NCBI RefSeq assembly: GCF_002074055.1
Contig: NZ_CP014619.1
Coordinates: 310,001 to 374,000 of the forward strand
Direction: 5' to 3'
DNA: 64,000 bases
Source of the DNA: Frondihabitans sp. 762G35
GTDB lineage: Bacteria > Actinomycetota > Actinomycetes > Actinomycetales > Microbacteriaceae
Under the pieces are notes generated by a model. The model saw only the letters and a program-made list of their open reading frames with translations. It did no database searches and was not told where the DNA came from. Shown here piece by piece: positions 29,148 to 37,228 of this stretch. How positions within the stretch are numbered: the first letter of the stretch is position 1; every line of letters starts with the position of its first letter. The position numbers and the translations under genes are program-made.

Positions 29148-29852
29148 ATGTCCGACCAGACGCCCCACGACCCGTCGGCGACGCCCCCGTCGAACGACGC
29201 GTGGACGCAGCCGAACGACGGCGCCCCCGGCGCAGCACCGCACAACGCGGGGCAGGATGCTCCCGCCGAGCAGCCGCCCGCCTACGGCCAGCCGCCGGCC
29301 TACGGCCAGCAGGAGCAGCCGCGGTACGGCGAGCAGCACCCGGGCGGCCAGCAGTCGCCCGCGCCGCAGACGTACGGCCAGAACGCCTCCGGGCAGCAGC
29401 CTTACGCGCAGCAGACGTACGGCCAGAACGCCTCCGGCCAGCAGCCCTACGGCCAGAACCCGTACGCGCAGCAGCAGTACGGCCAGAATCCCTACGCGCA
29501 GCAGCCGTACGGCCAGAACCCCCACGCGCAGCAGGGAGCCGGCCCCTACCCCGGCAGCCGCAGCGCGCTGGCCATCGTGTCGATGATCCTCGGGATCGTC
29601 GGCGTCGCCTTCGGCTTCGCCGTCACCTTCGGTCTCCTGCCGATCGCCGCCGTCGTCACGGGCTTCATCGCCCGCAGCCGGATCAAGCGCTACCAGCAGC
29701 AGGGCTCCGGTATGGCGCTCGCCGGCATCATCACCGGCTTCGTCGGCGTCGCCTTCACGATCGGCTTTATCGCCTTCTACGCCGTGATCTTCGCGAACGC
29801 CTTCAACTCCGGCGACTTCTCCGACTCGGGCACGGGCACCTACAACCCGTGA
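29148..29852 (+). CDS. DUF4190-type membrane protein with Tyr-Gly-Gln-rich repeat head
   Basis: 234 residues. Residues ~1-135 are low complexity, rich in Gln, Pro, Tyr, Gly and Ala, with repeated YGQN-x-x-x-QQPY and YGQNPYAQQ units. A C-terminal pair of membrane segments (ALAIVSMILGIVGVAFGF and MALAGIITGFVGVAFTIGF) with SRIKRYQQQGSGMALAG between them matches DUF4190. ATG 29148 is preceded by GGAG at 8 nt; a GTG nine nt earlier is an alternative. The next small gene overlaps its stop. Confidence 0.85.
   Translation: MSDQTPHDPSATPPSNDAWTQPNDGAPGAAPHNAGQDAPAEQPPAYGQPPAYGQQEQPRYGEQHPGGQQSPAPQTYGQNASGQQPYAQQTYGQNASGQQPYGQNPYAQQQYGQNPYAQQPYGQNPHAQQGAGPYPGSRSALAIVSMILGIVGVAFGFAVTFGLLPIAAVVTGFIARSRIKRYQQQGSGMALAGIITGFVGVAFTIGFIAFYAVIFANAFNSGDFSDSGTGTYNP
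29367..29446 (+). repeat. 35-bp direct repeats in the Tyr/Gln-rich coding region
   Basis: Two 35-nt copies at 29367-29401 and 29412-29446 differ at one base. Shorter TACGGCCAGAA units continue to about 29520. They encode the TYGQNASGQQP and YGQNPYAQQ units and keep the frame. Confidence 0.85.
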
Positions 29853-30061
29853 TCCCTCGCGGCCGTGTCCCGTTCCTCCGCAGCCCGCTGGTGCTCGCGG
29901 CGCTGTTCTACGGGCTCGGCCGGTCGCGACCGGGGCCCGAGGGTCGCAGGAGCCGCGTGGCCGGCCTCGTCATCGCGGCCGTCTGGCTCGGGGCCGTCGC
30001 CGTCACGGGCCTGGTGGTCGTCGGGACGATCGTGCTCCTCGGCCTCGTCGCCCTGCACTGA
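29849..30061 (+). CDS. Small hypothetical membrane protein
   Basis: 70 residues from a GTG that overlaps the preceding TGA (GTGA), the same coupling used throughout the window. After a short basic start (VIPRGRVPFLR) there is a hydrophobic stretch, a polar R-rich loop (SRPGPEGRRSRVAG) and a long hydrophobic helix to the C-terminus. No family recognised. It could be a chance reading frame, but its coupling and membrane pattern support a gene linked to the DUF4190 protein. Confidence 0.45.
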   Translation: MIPRGRVPFLRSPLVLAALFYGLGRSRPGPEGRRSRVAGLVIAAVWLGAVAVTGLVVVGTIVLLGLVALH

Positions 30062-30164
30062 GCCGCACCCCCTCCCGGCTGAGCCGCACCCCCGCGCGGG
30101 ACAGCGCACCCCGCATCGAGAGGGTGCACCGCGGCGGAAGGGGGTGCCGCTCGGCCCGGAGCCG

Positions 30165-31358
30165 CTAGAACGCCACGCGCTCGGCCAGGATCGCCGTGTG
30201 ACGACCGGCCACGCGGGTCAGGATCAGCGTCGCCTCGTTCGAGCCCTGCAGCTGCAGCTTCTTCCGGAACGCCGCGGGATCGACGTCCACGCCCCGCTTC
30301 TTGATCTCGACGCGTCCGATGCCGCGCCGCTTCAACTCCTGCCGGAGCTTCCGCTCGTCGAGCGGGAACGTCTCGACGACCCGGAAGCACTGAGCGAACG
30401 GCGTCTCGGCGGCGATGTCGGAGCTCAGGTAGGCGATGTCGCGGCTGATGGTCCGCGCCTCCAGCTGACGTCCCAGGTCGCCGATGAGCCGGGCCCGGAT
30501 GACCGCGCCGTCGGGTTCGTAGAGGTACTCGCCGAGCGGGCCGACCTCGACGTCCTCGGAGTCGCCCGCCGCCGACAGCTCCGCCGGGCCGGAGGCACCG
30601 AGCACGAGGGCGGCCCGCCGGATGCCGGGGCGGGCGAGAGCGCCGAACCAGACGCCGACCTCCACGACCGATCGGTCGACGGAGATCCACTGGCACTCCG
30701 CGTCGTCCGGCAGGAGCTCGCGATCGATCCCCGGTCCGAGCTTCACGCCGGTCGGGAGCCGCTCGGCGAAGGCGAAGGCGGTGTCGAGCCCGGGGGACCA
30801 GTCCGCCGGGTCGCTCAACCGCGACGTGGAGGAGTGTCCGGAGGTGCGGCGCGCCGGGTCGAGGAAGACACCGTCCACGCCGTCGAGGTCGGCCTCCTCC
30901 GCCGTGCCGAGGCGCACCTCGGCGCTCTCCCACGGGGCGAGGTTGTAGGTCGCGATGGCCGCGGTCACCTCGTCGCGGTCGACGGCGACGACTCCGAGTT
31001 CGAGGGCCGCGAACGCGAGGGCGTCGCCGCCGATGCCGCAGCCGAGGTCGGCCACCCGGGAGAGGCCGGCGCGACGGAAGCGCCCCGCGTGCGTCGAGGC
31101 GACCGCGAGGCGCGTCGCCTGCTCGAGGCCCGCCTCCGTGAAGAGCATCCGGGCGGCGAAATCGCCGAACTTGGCTCGCCCCTTCGACCGGAGGCGCGCC
31201 TGGCCGAGGACGGCGGAGACGAGTTCGGGCGAATGGCCGGCCCGCCGGAGCCGCGACACCTGCCCCACCACGTCCTCCTTCGCGTCGAAGGGCGGCAGGG
31301 AGTCCAGCAGCGACAGCCCCTCGGTGGTGAGCAGTCGGCGGAGCTCGGCGGATTCCAT
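30165..31358 (-). CDS. Class I SAM-dependent methyltransferase, THUMP-like
   Basis: 397 residues. An N-terminal helical region (~1-95) is followed by a Rossmann methyltransferase with SAM motif I VADLGCGIGGDALAFAA (residues ~103-119), acidic AVDRDEVTAAIA, and FLDPARRTSG. The C-terminal ~80 residues (AYLSSDI, then KLRQELKRRGIGRVEIKKRG) match the THUMP-like domain of actinobacterial class I methyltransferases. Substrate unknown, probably RNA. ATG 31358 was chosen because the longer reading would run into the groES promoter. Divergent from groES. Confidence 0.85.
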   Translation of the reverse strand: MESAELRRLLTTEGLSLLDSLPPFDAKEDVVGQVSRLRRAGHSPELVSAVLGQARLRSKGRAKFGDFAARMLFTEAGLEQATRLAVASTHAGRFRRAGLSRVADLGCGIGGDALAFAALELGVVAVDRDEVTAAIATYNLAPWESAEVRLGTAEEADLDGVDGVFLDPARRTSGHSSTSRLSDPADWSPGLDTAFAFAERLPTGVKLGPGIDRELLPDDAECQWISVDRSVVEVGVWFGALARPGIRRAALVLGASGPAELSAAGDSEDVEVGPLGEYLYEPDGAVIRARLIGDLGRQLEARTISRDIAYLSSDIAAETPFAQCFRVVETFPLDERKLRQELKRRGIGRVEIKKRGVDVDPAAFRKKLQLQGSNEATLILTRVAGRHTAILAERVAF

Positions 31359-31382
31359 GGGTCCATCGTCGCACCCCGGGGA

Positions 31383-31409
31383 TTGGCACTCGGATTGACC
31401 GAGTGCCAA
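31383..31409 (+). promoter_or_regulatory. CIRCE operator 1 (HrcA site)
   Basis: TTGGCACTC-N9-GAGTGCCAA, a perfect 9-bp inverted repeat matching CIRCE (TTAGCACTC-N9-GAGTGCTAA) with one symmetric change. It covers the -35 box of the groES promoter, so binding of the heat-shock repressor HrcA would block transcription. Confidence 0.9.
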
Positions 31410-31423
31410 CCACGCCCTAGAGT
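31395..31423 (+). promoter_or_regulatory. groES promoter
   Basis: -35 TTGACC (31395-31400), 17-nt spacer, -10 TAGAGT (31418-31423). It is embedded between the two CIRCE elements. Confidence 0.8.
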
Positions 31424-31427
31424 TGAT

Positions 31428-31454
31428 CTGGCACTCGCACGCGTGTAGTGCCAA
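31428..31454 (+). promoter_or_regulatory. CIRCE operator 2 (HrcA site)
   Basis: CTGGCACTC-N9-TAGTGCCAA, a near-perfect second copy just downstream of the -10 box. Two operators around one promoter suggest tight, possibly cooperative, HrcA repression. Confidence 0.85.
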
Positions 31455-31519
31455 CCAGATGTTTCGTCTGAAATCGACCAGAAGCACAGTCGCAGCTTGT
31501 GAGAAAGAAGAGGTCAACC

Positions 31520-31816
31520 GTGTCGGTCAACATCAAGCCGCTCGAAGATCGCATCGTCATCCGTCAGGTCGAGGCCGAGCAGACCACTGCCTCGGGCCTC
31601 GTCATCCCTGACACCGCCAAGGAGAAGCCCCAGGAGGGCGAAGTCGTGGCCGTCGGGCCGGGGCGCATCGACGACAACGGCAACCGCGTTCCCCTCGACG
31701 TCGCCGTCGGAGACAAGGTCATCTACTCGAAGTACGGCGGGACCGAGGTGAAGTACTCGGGCGAAGACCTCCTGGTCCTCTCGGCCCGCGACGTCCTCGC
31801 CGTCATCGTCCACTAG
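31520..31816 (+). CDS. groES: Co-chaperonin GroES
   Basis: 98 residues, full GroES length. Forms the heptameric lid of the GroEL folding chamber. It begins [20 protein letters not shown], has the mobile loop [20 protein letters not shown] and the conserved [19 protein letters not shown] start at 31520 behind AGAAAGAAGAGG. No groEL follows: a terminator closes the transcript and the next gene is an unrelated permease, so GroEL must be encoded elsewhere. Confidence 0.98.
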   Translation: MSVNIKPLEDRIVIRQVEAEQTTASGLVIPDTAKEKPQEGEVVAVGPGRIDDNGNRVPLDVAVGDKVIYSKYGGTEVKYSGEDLLVLSARDVLAVIVH

Positions 31817-31847
31817 TCCCCGGGCTGGTCGGTCACGACCGCAGGTC

Positions 31848-31885
31848 CACGAAGGCCCCCTCCCGTCAGGGAGGGGGCCTTCGTG
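31848..31885 (+). terminator. Strong intrinsic terminator after groES
   Basis: CACGAAGGCCCCCTCCC (31848-31864), loop GTCA, and the exact complement GGGAGGGGGCCTTCGTG (31869-31885): a perfect 17-bp stem. It isolates groES as a single-gene transcript. Confidence 0.9.
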
Positions 31886-31949
31886 CGTCGTGGCAGGAGG
31901 CTGCGGGTCGGTGGCGGTCGCGGCACCGGCCCCGGGCATCCTGCGCGGC

Positions 31950-31955
31950 TAGGCT
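31950..31955 (+). promoter_or_regulatory. -10 box for leaderless rarD-like gene
   Basis: TAGGCT ends 6 nt before the GTG at 31962. Confidence 0.55.
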
Positions 31956-31961
31956 TTCGAG

Positions 31962-32954
31962 GTGACGCAGCCCACCCCGACGACCGACAGCCCGACACCC
32001 GACACCTCGGCCCGCACCGGCGTCCTCTCCGCACTCGGCGCCTACGCGCTCTGGGGCGTCCTCCCCGTCTACTTCCTGCTCCTCGCGCCCTCCGGAGCGG
32101 TGGAGGTCGTCGCCTGGCGGATCCTCTGGTCGCTGATCTTCTGCGGGATCCTCCTCGCCGTGACGCGCGGCTTCCGCCGGTTCGCAACGCTCCTGCGCGA
32201 CCGTCGTCTCGTCGGCACGATGGGCCTCGCCGGCGCGTTCATCGTCGTCAACTGGACCACCTTCATCTTCGCGACGCTGTCGGGGCACGTCGTCGAGGCC
32301 TCGCTCGGGTACTTCATCAACCCCGTCGTCACGGTGCTGCTCGGCGTGCTCGTCCTGCGGGAGCGGCTCCGGGTCGCGCAGTGGATCGCCGTCGGCCTCA
32401 GCGTCGTGGCCATCGTCGTGATCGCCCTGGGCTACGGGCAGTTCCCGTGGATCTCGCTCCTGCTGGCCTTCTCCTTCGGGTTCTACGGCCTGATCAAGAA
32501 GCGCGTCGGGGGTCGACTGGGCGCCGTCGACGGGCTCACCCTCGAGACCCTGCTGCTCTCGCCGGTCGCCGTGATCGCCCTCGTCGTCACGGGCGCGACG
32601 TCCGGGCTCGTCTTCGGCACGGCGGGGACGGGCCAGGCTCTCGCGGTGATCGGCACGGGCGTCATCACCGCCGTGCCGCTCCTGCTCTTCGCCGGCGCCG
32701 CTCGTCGCCTGCGGCTCTCGACGCTCGGTCTCACGCAGTACCTCGCCCCGATCCTGCAGCTCGTCGTGGGTGTCGCGGTGCTCCACGAGCCCATGTCCAC
32801 CGGACGGTGGATCGGCTTCGGGCTGATCTGGGTGGCACTCGCGATCCTCAGCGCCGACGCCCTCCGGGCCTCACGCCCACCCCGTCCGGCCCGGAAGGGG
32901 CGCCCGCGCGACTCGGCGGATACATCACGAATTGCTAACGAAACCCCATCTTGA
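31962..32954 (+). CDS. rarD: EamA/RarD family transporter
   Basis: 330 residues with about ten membrane segments. LSALGAYALWGVLPVYFLLL at residue ~20 and VEVVAWRILWSLIFCGILL are typical of RarD, a drug/metabolite-superfamily permease; GYFINPVVTVLLGVLVLRER and the second-half LGLTQYLAPILQLVVGVAVL are the paired EamA signatures. Exact substrate unknown (chloramphenicol was proposed for RarD). The C-terminal ~25 residues are polar. GTG start with a -10 box 6 nt upstream. Confidence 0.9.
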   Translation: MTQPTPTTDSPTPDTSARTGVLSALGAYALWGVLPVYFLLLAPSGAVEVVAWRILWSLIFCGILLAVTRGFRRFATLLRDRRLVGTMGLAGAFIVVNWTTFIFATLSGHVVEASLGYFINPVVTVLLGVLVLRERLRVAQWIAVGLSVVAIVVIALGYGQFPWISLLLAFSFGFYGLIKKRVGGRLGAVDGLTLETLLLSPVAVIALVVTGATSGLVFGTAGTGQALAVIGTGVITAVPLLLFAGAARRLRLSTLGLTQYLAPILQLVVGVAVLHEPMSTGRWIGFGLIWVALAILSADALRASRPPRPARKGRPRDSADTSRIANETPS

Positions 32955-33065
32955 TGCCCGCAACACACGGGTGAAACATTCGACCAATAGGTTCAGACCC
33001 ATTCAACGGTAGGACGGCACGCCATCGTGTCGCCGCATCACCGCCGTCACGAAAGGGTTCCACGG

Positions 33066-34400
33066 ATGATCAGATCCATCACCGCCCTCAAGGTCCTCGC
33101 GGTCGCCGGAGCAGCAACAGTGCTCCTGGCCGCGTGTTCCGCGGGTGGCTCCACCTCTCCCTCGGGTTCGGCGTCGCCCAGCGCGTCGAAGAAGACCGAC
33201 CCTGCAGCCAGCTGCAAGGCCCCGTCGACACCGTCCACCGAGGCCATGAAGATCGGCACCCTGCTGCCGCTCACCGGGTCGCTGGCCTACCTCGGCCCGC
33301 CCGCCGTCGCGGGTGCGGGTCTCGCCCTCGACGACATCAACGCCGCCGGCGGTGTCATCGGCAAGCCCGTTTCGATCGCCTCCGCGACCGACTCCGGCGA
33401 CTCGACCGACCTCACCGTCTCGTCGGCCTCCGCCGCGAAGCTGAAGGCCGCCAAGGTCTCCGTCGTCCTCGGAGCGGAGTCGTCCAGCGTCACGCTGAAC
33501 GTCATCGACCAGATCACGGGTAGCTGCACGATCGAGATCTCGCCCGCCAACACGGCGTCGACGCTCTCGGGCTACTCGTCCTACTACTACCGCACCGCTC
33601 CGCCGGACTCGGTCCAGGGTTCCGCCCTCGGTCAGCTTGTCGTCGGCGACGGCAACGCGAAGGTCGCCTTCCTGGTCTTCAACGACTCCTACGGCACCGG
33701 TCTCCGCGACTCCACCCAGAAGGCCGTCGAAGCTGCGGGCGGATCCGTCGTCTACGGCGGCACCGGCAAGGGCCAGGAGTTCCCGCCCGGTCAGACGACC
33801 TTCTCGTCCGAGGTGACCGCGGCTCTCGCCGCCAAGCCCGACGCGATCGTCGTCCTGGCGTTCGACGAGACGAAATCCATCGTCCCGGAGCTCGTCTCGC
33901 AGGGCTGGAACATGAAGAAGACCTACATGTCGGACGGCAACACGGCCGACTACTCGAAGGACTTCAAGGCCGGCACGCTCGCCGACGGCAAGGGCACCAT
34001 CCCCGGCGCCCAGCCGACGACCGACCTCAAGGCCAAGCTCAACTCCTGGTACCAGAAGAACCAGGGCAAGGCGCTGAGCGACTACTCCTACGCCGCCGAG
34101 TCGTACGACGCCATCACCCTCACGGCCCTCGCGGCCGAGGCGGGCAAGGGCACCGACGCAGGCACGATCCAGGCCAACATGGCCAAGGTCTCCGGAGCCG
34201 ACGGCGGCACCAAGTGCGCCACGTACGCGGCCTGCAAGAAGCTGCTGGACGCGGGCACGAGCATCCAGTACCAGGGCCCGTCCGGCATCGGTCCGTTCAA
34301 CAAGAACAACGACCCGTCGAGCGCCTACATCGGCATCTACAAGTACGACTCGAAGAACGTCCCCGTCTACCAGAGCAGCATCCAGGGAGCGGTGAAGTAA
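33066..34400 (+). CDS. Branched-chain amino acid-type ABC substrate-binding lipoprotein
   Basis: 444 residues. A lipoprotein signal peptide ends in the lipobox LLAAC (lipidated Cys24), followed by a Ser/Gly/Pro linker. The mature part matches the Leu/Ile/Val-binding type 1 periplasmic fold: MKIGTLLPLTGSLAYLGPP, GLALDDINAAGGVIGKPV and VVLGAESSSVTL. It is most likely the binding protein for LivFGMH encoded on the other strand at 35433-39598, though the SGNH gene separates them. ATG 33066 follows GAAAGGG and fits the signal peptide. Confidence 0.92.
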   Translation: MIRSITALKVLAVAGAATVLLAACSAGGSTSPSGSASPSASKKTDPAASCKAPSTPSTEAMKIGTLLPLTGSLAYLGPPAVAGAGLALDDINAAGGVIGKPVSIASATDSGDSTDLTVSSASAAKLKAAKVSVVLGAESSSVTLNVIDQITGSCTIEISPANTASTLSGYSSYYYRTAPPDSVQGSALGQLVVGDGNAKVAFLVFNDSYGTGLRDSTQKAVEAAGGSVVYGGTGKGQEFPPGQTTFSSEVTAALAAKPDAIVVLAFDETKSIVPELVSQGWNMKKTYMSDGNTADYSKDFKAGTLADGKGTIPGAQPTTDLKAKLNSWYQKNQGKALSDYSYAAESYDAITLTALAAEAGKGTDAGTIQANMAKVSGADGGTKCATYAACKKLLDAGTSIQYQGPSGIGPFNKNNDPSSAYIGIYKYDSKNVPVYQSSIQGAVK

Positions 34401-34431
34401 CCCTTCGCACACAGCACGACCCGACGGCGAG

Positions 34432-34468
34432 GCCCGGCAGGAGCGATCCTGCCGGGCTTCGTCGTTTT
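34432..34468 (+). terminator. Intrinsic terminator after the binding-protein gene
   Basis: GCCCGGCAGG (34432-34441), loop AGCGAT, CCTGCCGGGC (34448-34457), then TTCGTCGTTTT. A perfect 10-bp stem with a T-rich tail. Confidence 0.85.
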
Positions 34469-34504
34469 CATCCGCGGGTCCTCCGTTGGGGGGACCGAAG
34501 TCGC

Positions 34505-34514
34505 TGACAATTGT
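34505..34514 (+). promoter_or_regulatory. Palindrome upstream of the SGNH-like gene
   Basis: GACAATTGTC is a perfect 10-bp palindrome about 26-35 nt before the start codon, roughly where a -35 box would lie. It could be a repressor or activator site; this is inference. Confidence 0.35.
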
Positions 34515-34539
34515 CCCCCGGCGTGGGATTATGGACCCG

Positions 34540-35292
34540 ATGTCCTCCGCGCCCGAAACCCGAGACCGGACGCCCCTCCGAGGGCGTCGTCTCACCGATG
34601 CGCTGCACACGCTCGGGCGGCCGCTGCTTCGCATCTCGTTCTTCCTCTACCAGGTGGAGGTGCGGCGCAACCTCTACCCGCGCGACCCGCTCGTGACGGA
34701 GCACGAGGGCATCGACCCCCTGCGGGTCCTCTTCGCCGGCGACGTCGCCGCGTCGGGCCACGGCGTGCTCAGCCACGGGCTCACGGTCGTGACGCGCACC
34801 GCCGACGCGCTGTCCGCGGCGACGGGCCGAGGATGCTCGTGGCGCGTCATCGCGAAGACCGACCTGACGATGGCCGGGCTGGCCGCACGCCCCTCGCTGT
34901 CGGCCGAGGGGGTCGAGCTGGCGTTCCTGCTGCTCGGCATCCCCGACGTCCTCCTGGTGACGCGCTCGGAGGCGTGGGCGCGCGACCTCCTCGCGGTGAC
35001 CGAGCGGATCCAGCGGGAGTCGGGGCTGCGGGCGTGCCGCGTCATCGTCTCGGGCATCCCGCCGCTGTCGGACTTCCGGCCCATCCGCCCCGCCGTGCGC
35101 CGGGTCATCGACCGCCAGGTCGACCGGCTCAACGCGATCAGCGTCGAGGTGGCCGAGCGGACCCCGGGCCTCACCTTCGTGCCGTTCCCGTCGTGGCGGA
35201 TCGGCGAGATGTACGTCAAGCAGATGTTCTCGTGGAAGACGATGCACGAGACCTGGGCCGCGACGCTCGCCGAGGCCGCGCGCGACCGCTAG
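34540..35292 (+). CDS. Degenerate SGNH/GDSL hydrolase-like protein
   Basis: 250 residues from ATG 34540; ATG 34531 is in frame too. GATTAT ends 7 nt before 34540, matching the leaderless pattern. The fold signature around the first strand reads VLFAGDVAASGHGV (residues ~63-76), resembling the SGNH block I GDS-x-x-x-G, but the nucleophile Ser is replaced by Val69. The block III Asn and a clear terminal DxxH are also absent. It may be a binding or non-catalytic member. Polar, no signal peptide. Confidence 0.65.
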   Translation: MSSAPETRDRTPLRGRRLTDALHTLGRPLLRISFFLYQVEVRRNLYPRDPLVTEHEGIDPLRVLFAGDVAASGHGVLSHGLTVVTRTADALSAATGRGCSWRVIAKTDLTMAGLAARPSLSAEGVELAFLLLGIPDVLLVTRSEAWARDLLAVTERIQRESGLRACRVIVSGIPPLSDFRPIRPAVRRVIDRQVDRLNAISVEVAERTPGLTFVPFPSWRIGEMYVKQMFSWKTMHETWAATLAEAARDR

Positions 35293-35297
35293 CGGTC

Positions 35298-35423
35298 GTC
35301 GACAACGCCGCGAGCGGCCCCGTTCGCCGTTCTGCCTGGCGGCCTGGTGTGGTCGGTCGCGAGGCGGAGGAGGAGCGCGATGGCGGCGCCATCGCCGACG
35401 TCGACGACGCCGCGAGCGGCCCC
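35298..35423 (+). repeat. 24-bp direct repeat between SGNH-like gene and livF
   Basis: The 24-nt copies at 35298-35321 and 35400-35423 (core GACGCCGCGAGCGGCCCC) differ at one position and lie 102 nt apart in the convergent intergenic space. GCGATGGCGGCGCCATCGC between them is an inverted repeat. This could be two terminator-like or duplicated segments. Confidence 0.75.
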
Positions 35424-35432
35424 ACCAGGACG

Positions 35433-36221
35433 TCAGGAGTTGTCGACGTCCTTGGCGAGGGTTCCGAGGTAGAGCTCGATCACCTTCGGATCGTCCGCGA
35501 GCTCGTGCCCCGTGCCCGAGTAGGCGTTGCGCCCCTGGTCGAGGACGTAGCCGCGGTCGCAGATCTGCAGGCAGCGGCGGGCGTTCTGCTCGACCATGAT
35601 GACCGAGACGCCGGCCTTGTTGATGCGGCGGGTCCGGATGAACGTCTCGTCCTGGCGGACCGGCGACAGCCCGGCGGACGGCTCGTCGAGGAGCAGCACC
35701 TTGGGGTCCATCATCAGCGCCCGCGCCATGGCGACGGACTGGCGCTCGCCGCCGGACAGGGATCCTGCGCGCTGCGCCCGGCGGTCGGCGAGGACGGGGA
35801 AGATCTCGAAGATGCTGTCGAGTCGCTCTTCGAACTGCTTGGGGCGGAGGAACATCCCCATCTGCAGGTTCTCTTCGATCGTGAGGGAGGGGAACACGTT
35901 GTTCGTCTGCGGCACGAATCCGACTCCGGCCTGGACGAGCTTGTTCGCCTTCAGGTTGGTGATGTCCTGCCCGGCGAGCGTGACGCTGCCGGAGTGGATC
36001 TTCACGAGGCCGAAGAGGGCCTTGAGCAGCGTCGACTTGCCGGCGCCGTTCGGTCCGATGATGCCGATGAGCTCGCCCGGGTAGCAGACGAGGTCGCAGT
36101 TGTTGAGGATGTTGACCCCGGGGAGGTAGCCGGCGACGAGGTCGTCGGCGCGCATGATCGGCTCCTGCCCCGCGAACTTCTCGGTGCCCTTGTGGACGGT
36201 GGTGTCGATGGCGTTGCTCAT
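35433..36221 (-). CDS. livF: Branched-chain amino acid-type ABC transporter ATPase LivF
   Basis: 262 residues. Walker A GIIGPNGAGKSTLLKALFG (residues ~53-71), signature GSLSGGERQSVAMARALM, Walker B VLLLDEPSAGLSP, and the LivF-type MVEQNARRCL in place of the usual H-loop. KIHSGSVTLAGQDIT is typical of LivF. A ~25-residue polar N-terminal extension precedes the domain. It overlaps the livG stop by 4 nt. Last gene of livHMGF. Confidence 0.93.
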   Translation of the reverse strand: MSNAIDTTVHKGTEKFAGQEPIMRADDLVAGYLPGVNILNNCDLVCYPGELIGIIGPNGAGKSTLLKALFGLVKIHSGSVTLAGQDITNLKANKLVQAGVGFVPQTNNVFPSLTIEENLQMGMFLRPKQFEERLDSIFEIFPVLADRRAQRAGSLSGGERQSVAMARALMMDPKVLLLDEPSAGLSPVRQDETFIRTRRINKAGVSVIMVEQNARRCLQICDRGYVLDQGRNAYSGTGHELADDPKVIELYLGTLAKDVDNS

Positions 36222-37228
36222 GCTTTGTCTTCCTCTTCGCGCTGGGCGCTCTCCTGCTCGACCTCGGCCTCGAGCCGGTCGATGGACTCGTCGGTGAGGA
36301 GGGAGTCGTCGCCGAGGTCGGTGTCGTGGTGGGCGCCCAGGTAGGCGTCGATGACGGCGGGGTTGTCCATGACGGTCCCGGCGGGGCCTTCGGCCACGAT
36401 GCGGCCCTCCGCCATGACGATGACCCAGTCGGAGATGTGCCGGACCATGTGCATGTCGTGCTCCACGAAGAGCACGGTCGTGCCCTCGTCGCGGAGGCTC
36501 TGGATGTGGCCGAGCAGCGACTGGGTCAGGGCCGGGTTCACGCCGGCCATGGGCTCGTCGAGCATGATCATCGCGGGGTCGCTCATGAGCGCGCGGGCCA
36601 TCTCGAGGAGTTTCCGCTGGCCGCCCGAGAGGCTGCCGGCGTAGTCGTCCTTCTTCTCGTAGAGCTTGAAGCGCTTGAGGAGCTCCTCGGCCTTGGCCTC
36701 GATCTCCGCCTCGCGCTTCTTCCAGAGCGGCTTGATGATCGCGATGAAGAAGTTCTCGCCGGGCTGGTCCTTCGCCCCGAGGAGCATGTTCTGCATCACG
36801 GTCAGCCGTGACAGCGCCTTCGTGAGCTGGAAGGTGCGGACCATCCCGCGGCGCGCGACCGCGGCGGCTCCGACGGCGCCCATGGCGCGGCCGTTGAACA
36901 GCCAGCGGGCCGTCCCCTCGCCGCGGTTCGTCAGCGTGGGGGCCGAGTTCGGCTTGTCGAAGCCGGTGAGGAGGTTGAAGAACGTCGTCTTGCCGGCGCC
37001 GTTCGGGCCGATGAGGGCCGTGATCGCACCGCGCTGCACCTCGACGTGTCCGACGTCGACGGCGGTCATGCCGCCGAAGCGACGGACGACGTTGTCGACG
37101 GTGAGGATGGGGTCGGGCTTCGCGCTTCCGGGCTCCTCGGGGACGGCGGCGAGTTTGCGCCGGAGCTCGACTCGGTCGTAGTCGTACCCGGGCTGGGCAT
37201 CCTGCGTGGTTCCGGTTGACTCAGACAC
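36218..37228 (-). CDS. livG: Branched-chain amino acid-type ABC transporter ATPase LivG
   Basis: 336 residues, ~80 longer than E. coli LivG. Walker A ALIGPNGAGKTTFFNLLTGF (residues ~70-89), signature SLSGGQRKLLEMARALM, Walker B IMLDEPMAGVNP and LFVEHDMHMVRHISD. The N-terminal ~40 and the acidic C-terminal ~45 residues are extensions. The GTG start overlaps the livM end by 8 nt. Drives import with LivF. Confidence 0.93.
   Translation of the reverse strand: MSESTGTTQDAQPGYDYDRVELRRKLAAVPEEPGSAKPDPILTVDNVVRRFGGMTAVDVGHVEVQRGAITALIGPNGAGKTTFFNLLTGFDKPNSAPTLTNRGEGTARWLFNGRAMGAVGAAAVARRGMVRTFQLTKALSRLTVMQNMLLGAKDQPGENFFIAIIKPLWKKREAEIEAKAEELLKRFKLYEKKDDYAGSLSGGQRKLLEMARALMSDPAMIMLDEPMAGVNPALTQSLLGHIQSLRDEGTTVLFVEHDMHMVRHISDWVIVMAEGRIVAEGPAGTVMDNPAVIDAYLGAHHDTDLGDDSLLTDESIDRLEAEVEQESAQREEEDKA

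Noticed and set aside
29367-29537. Short regularly spaced repeats suggesting a CRISPR array
   Set aside because: The repeats are in frame, imperfect and encode a Tyr/Gln-rich protein segment; there are no cas genes.
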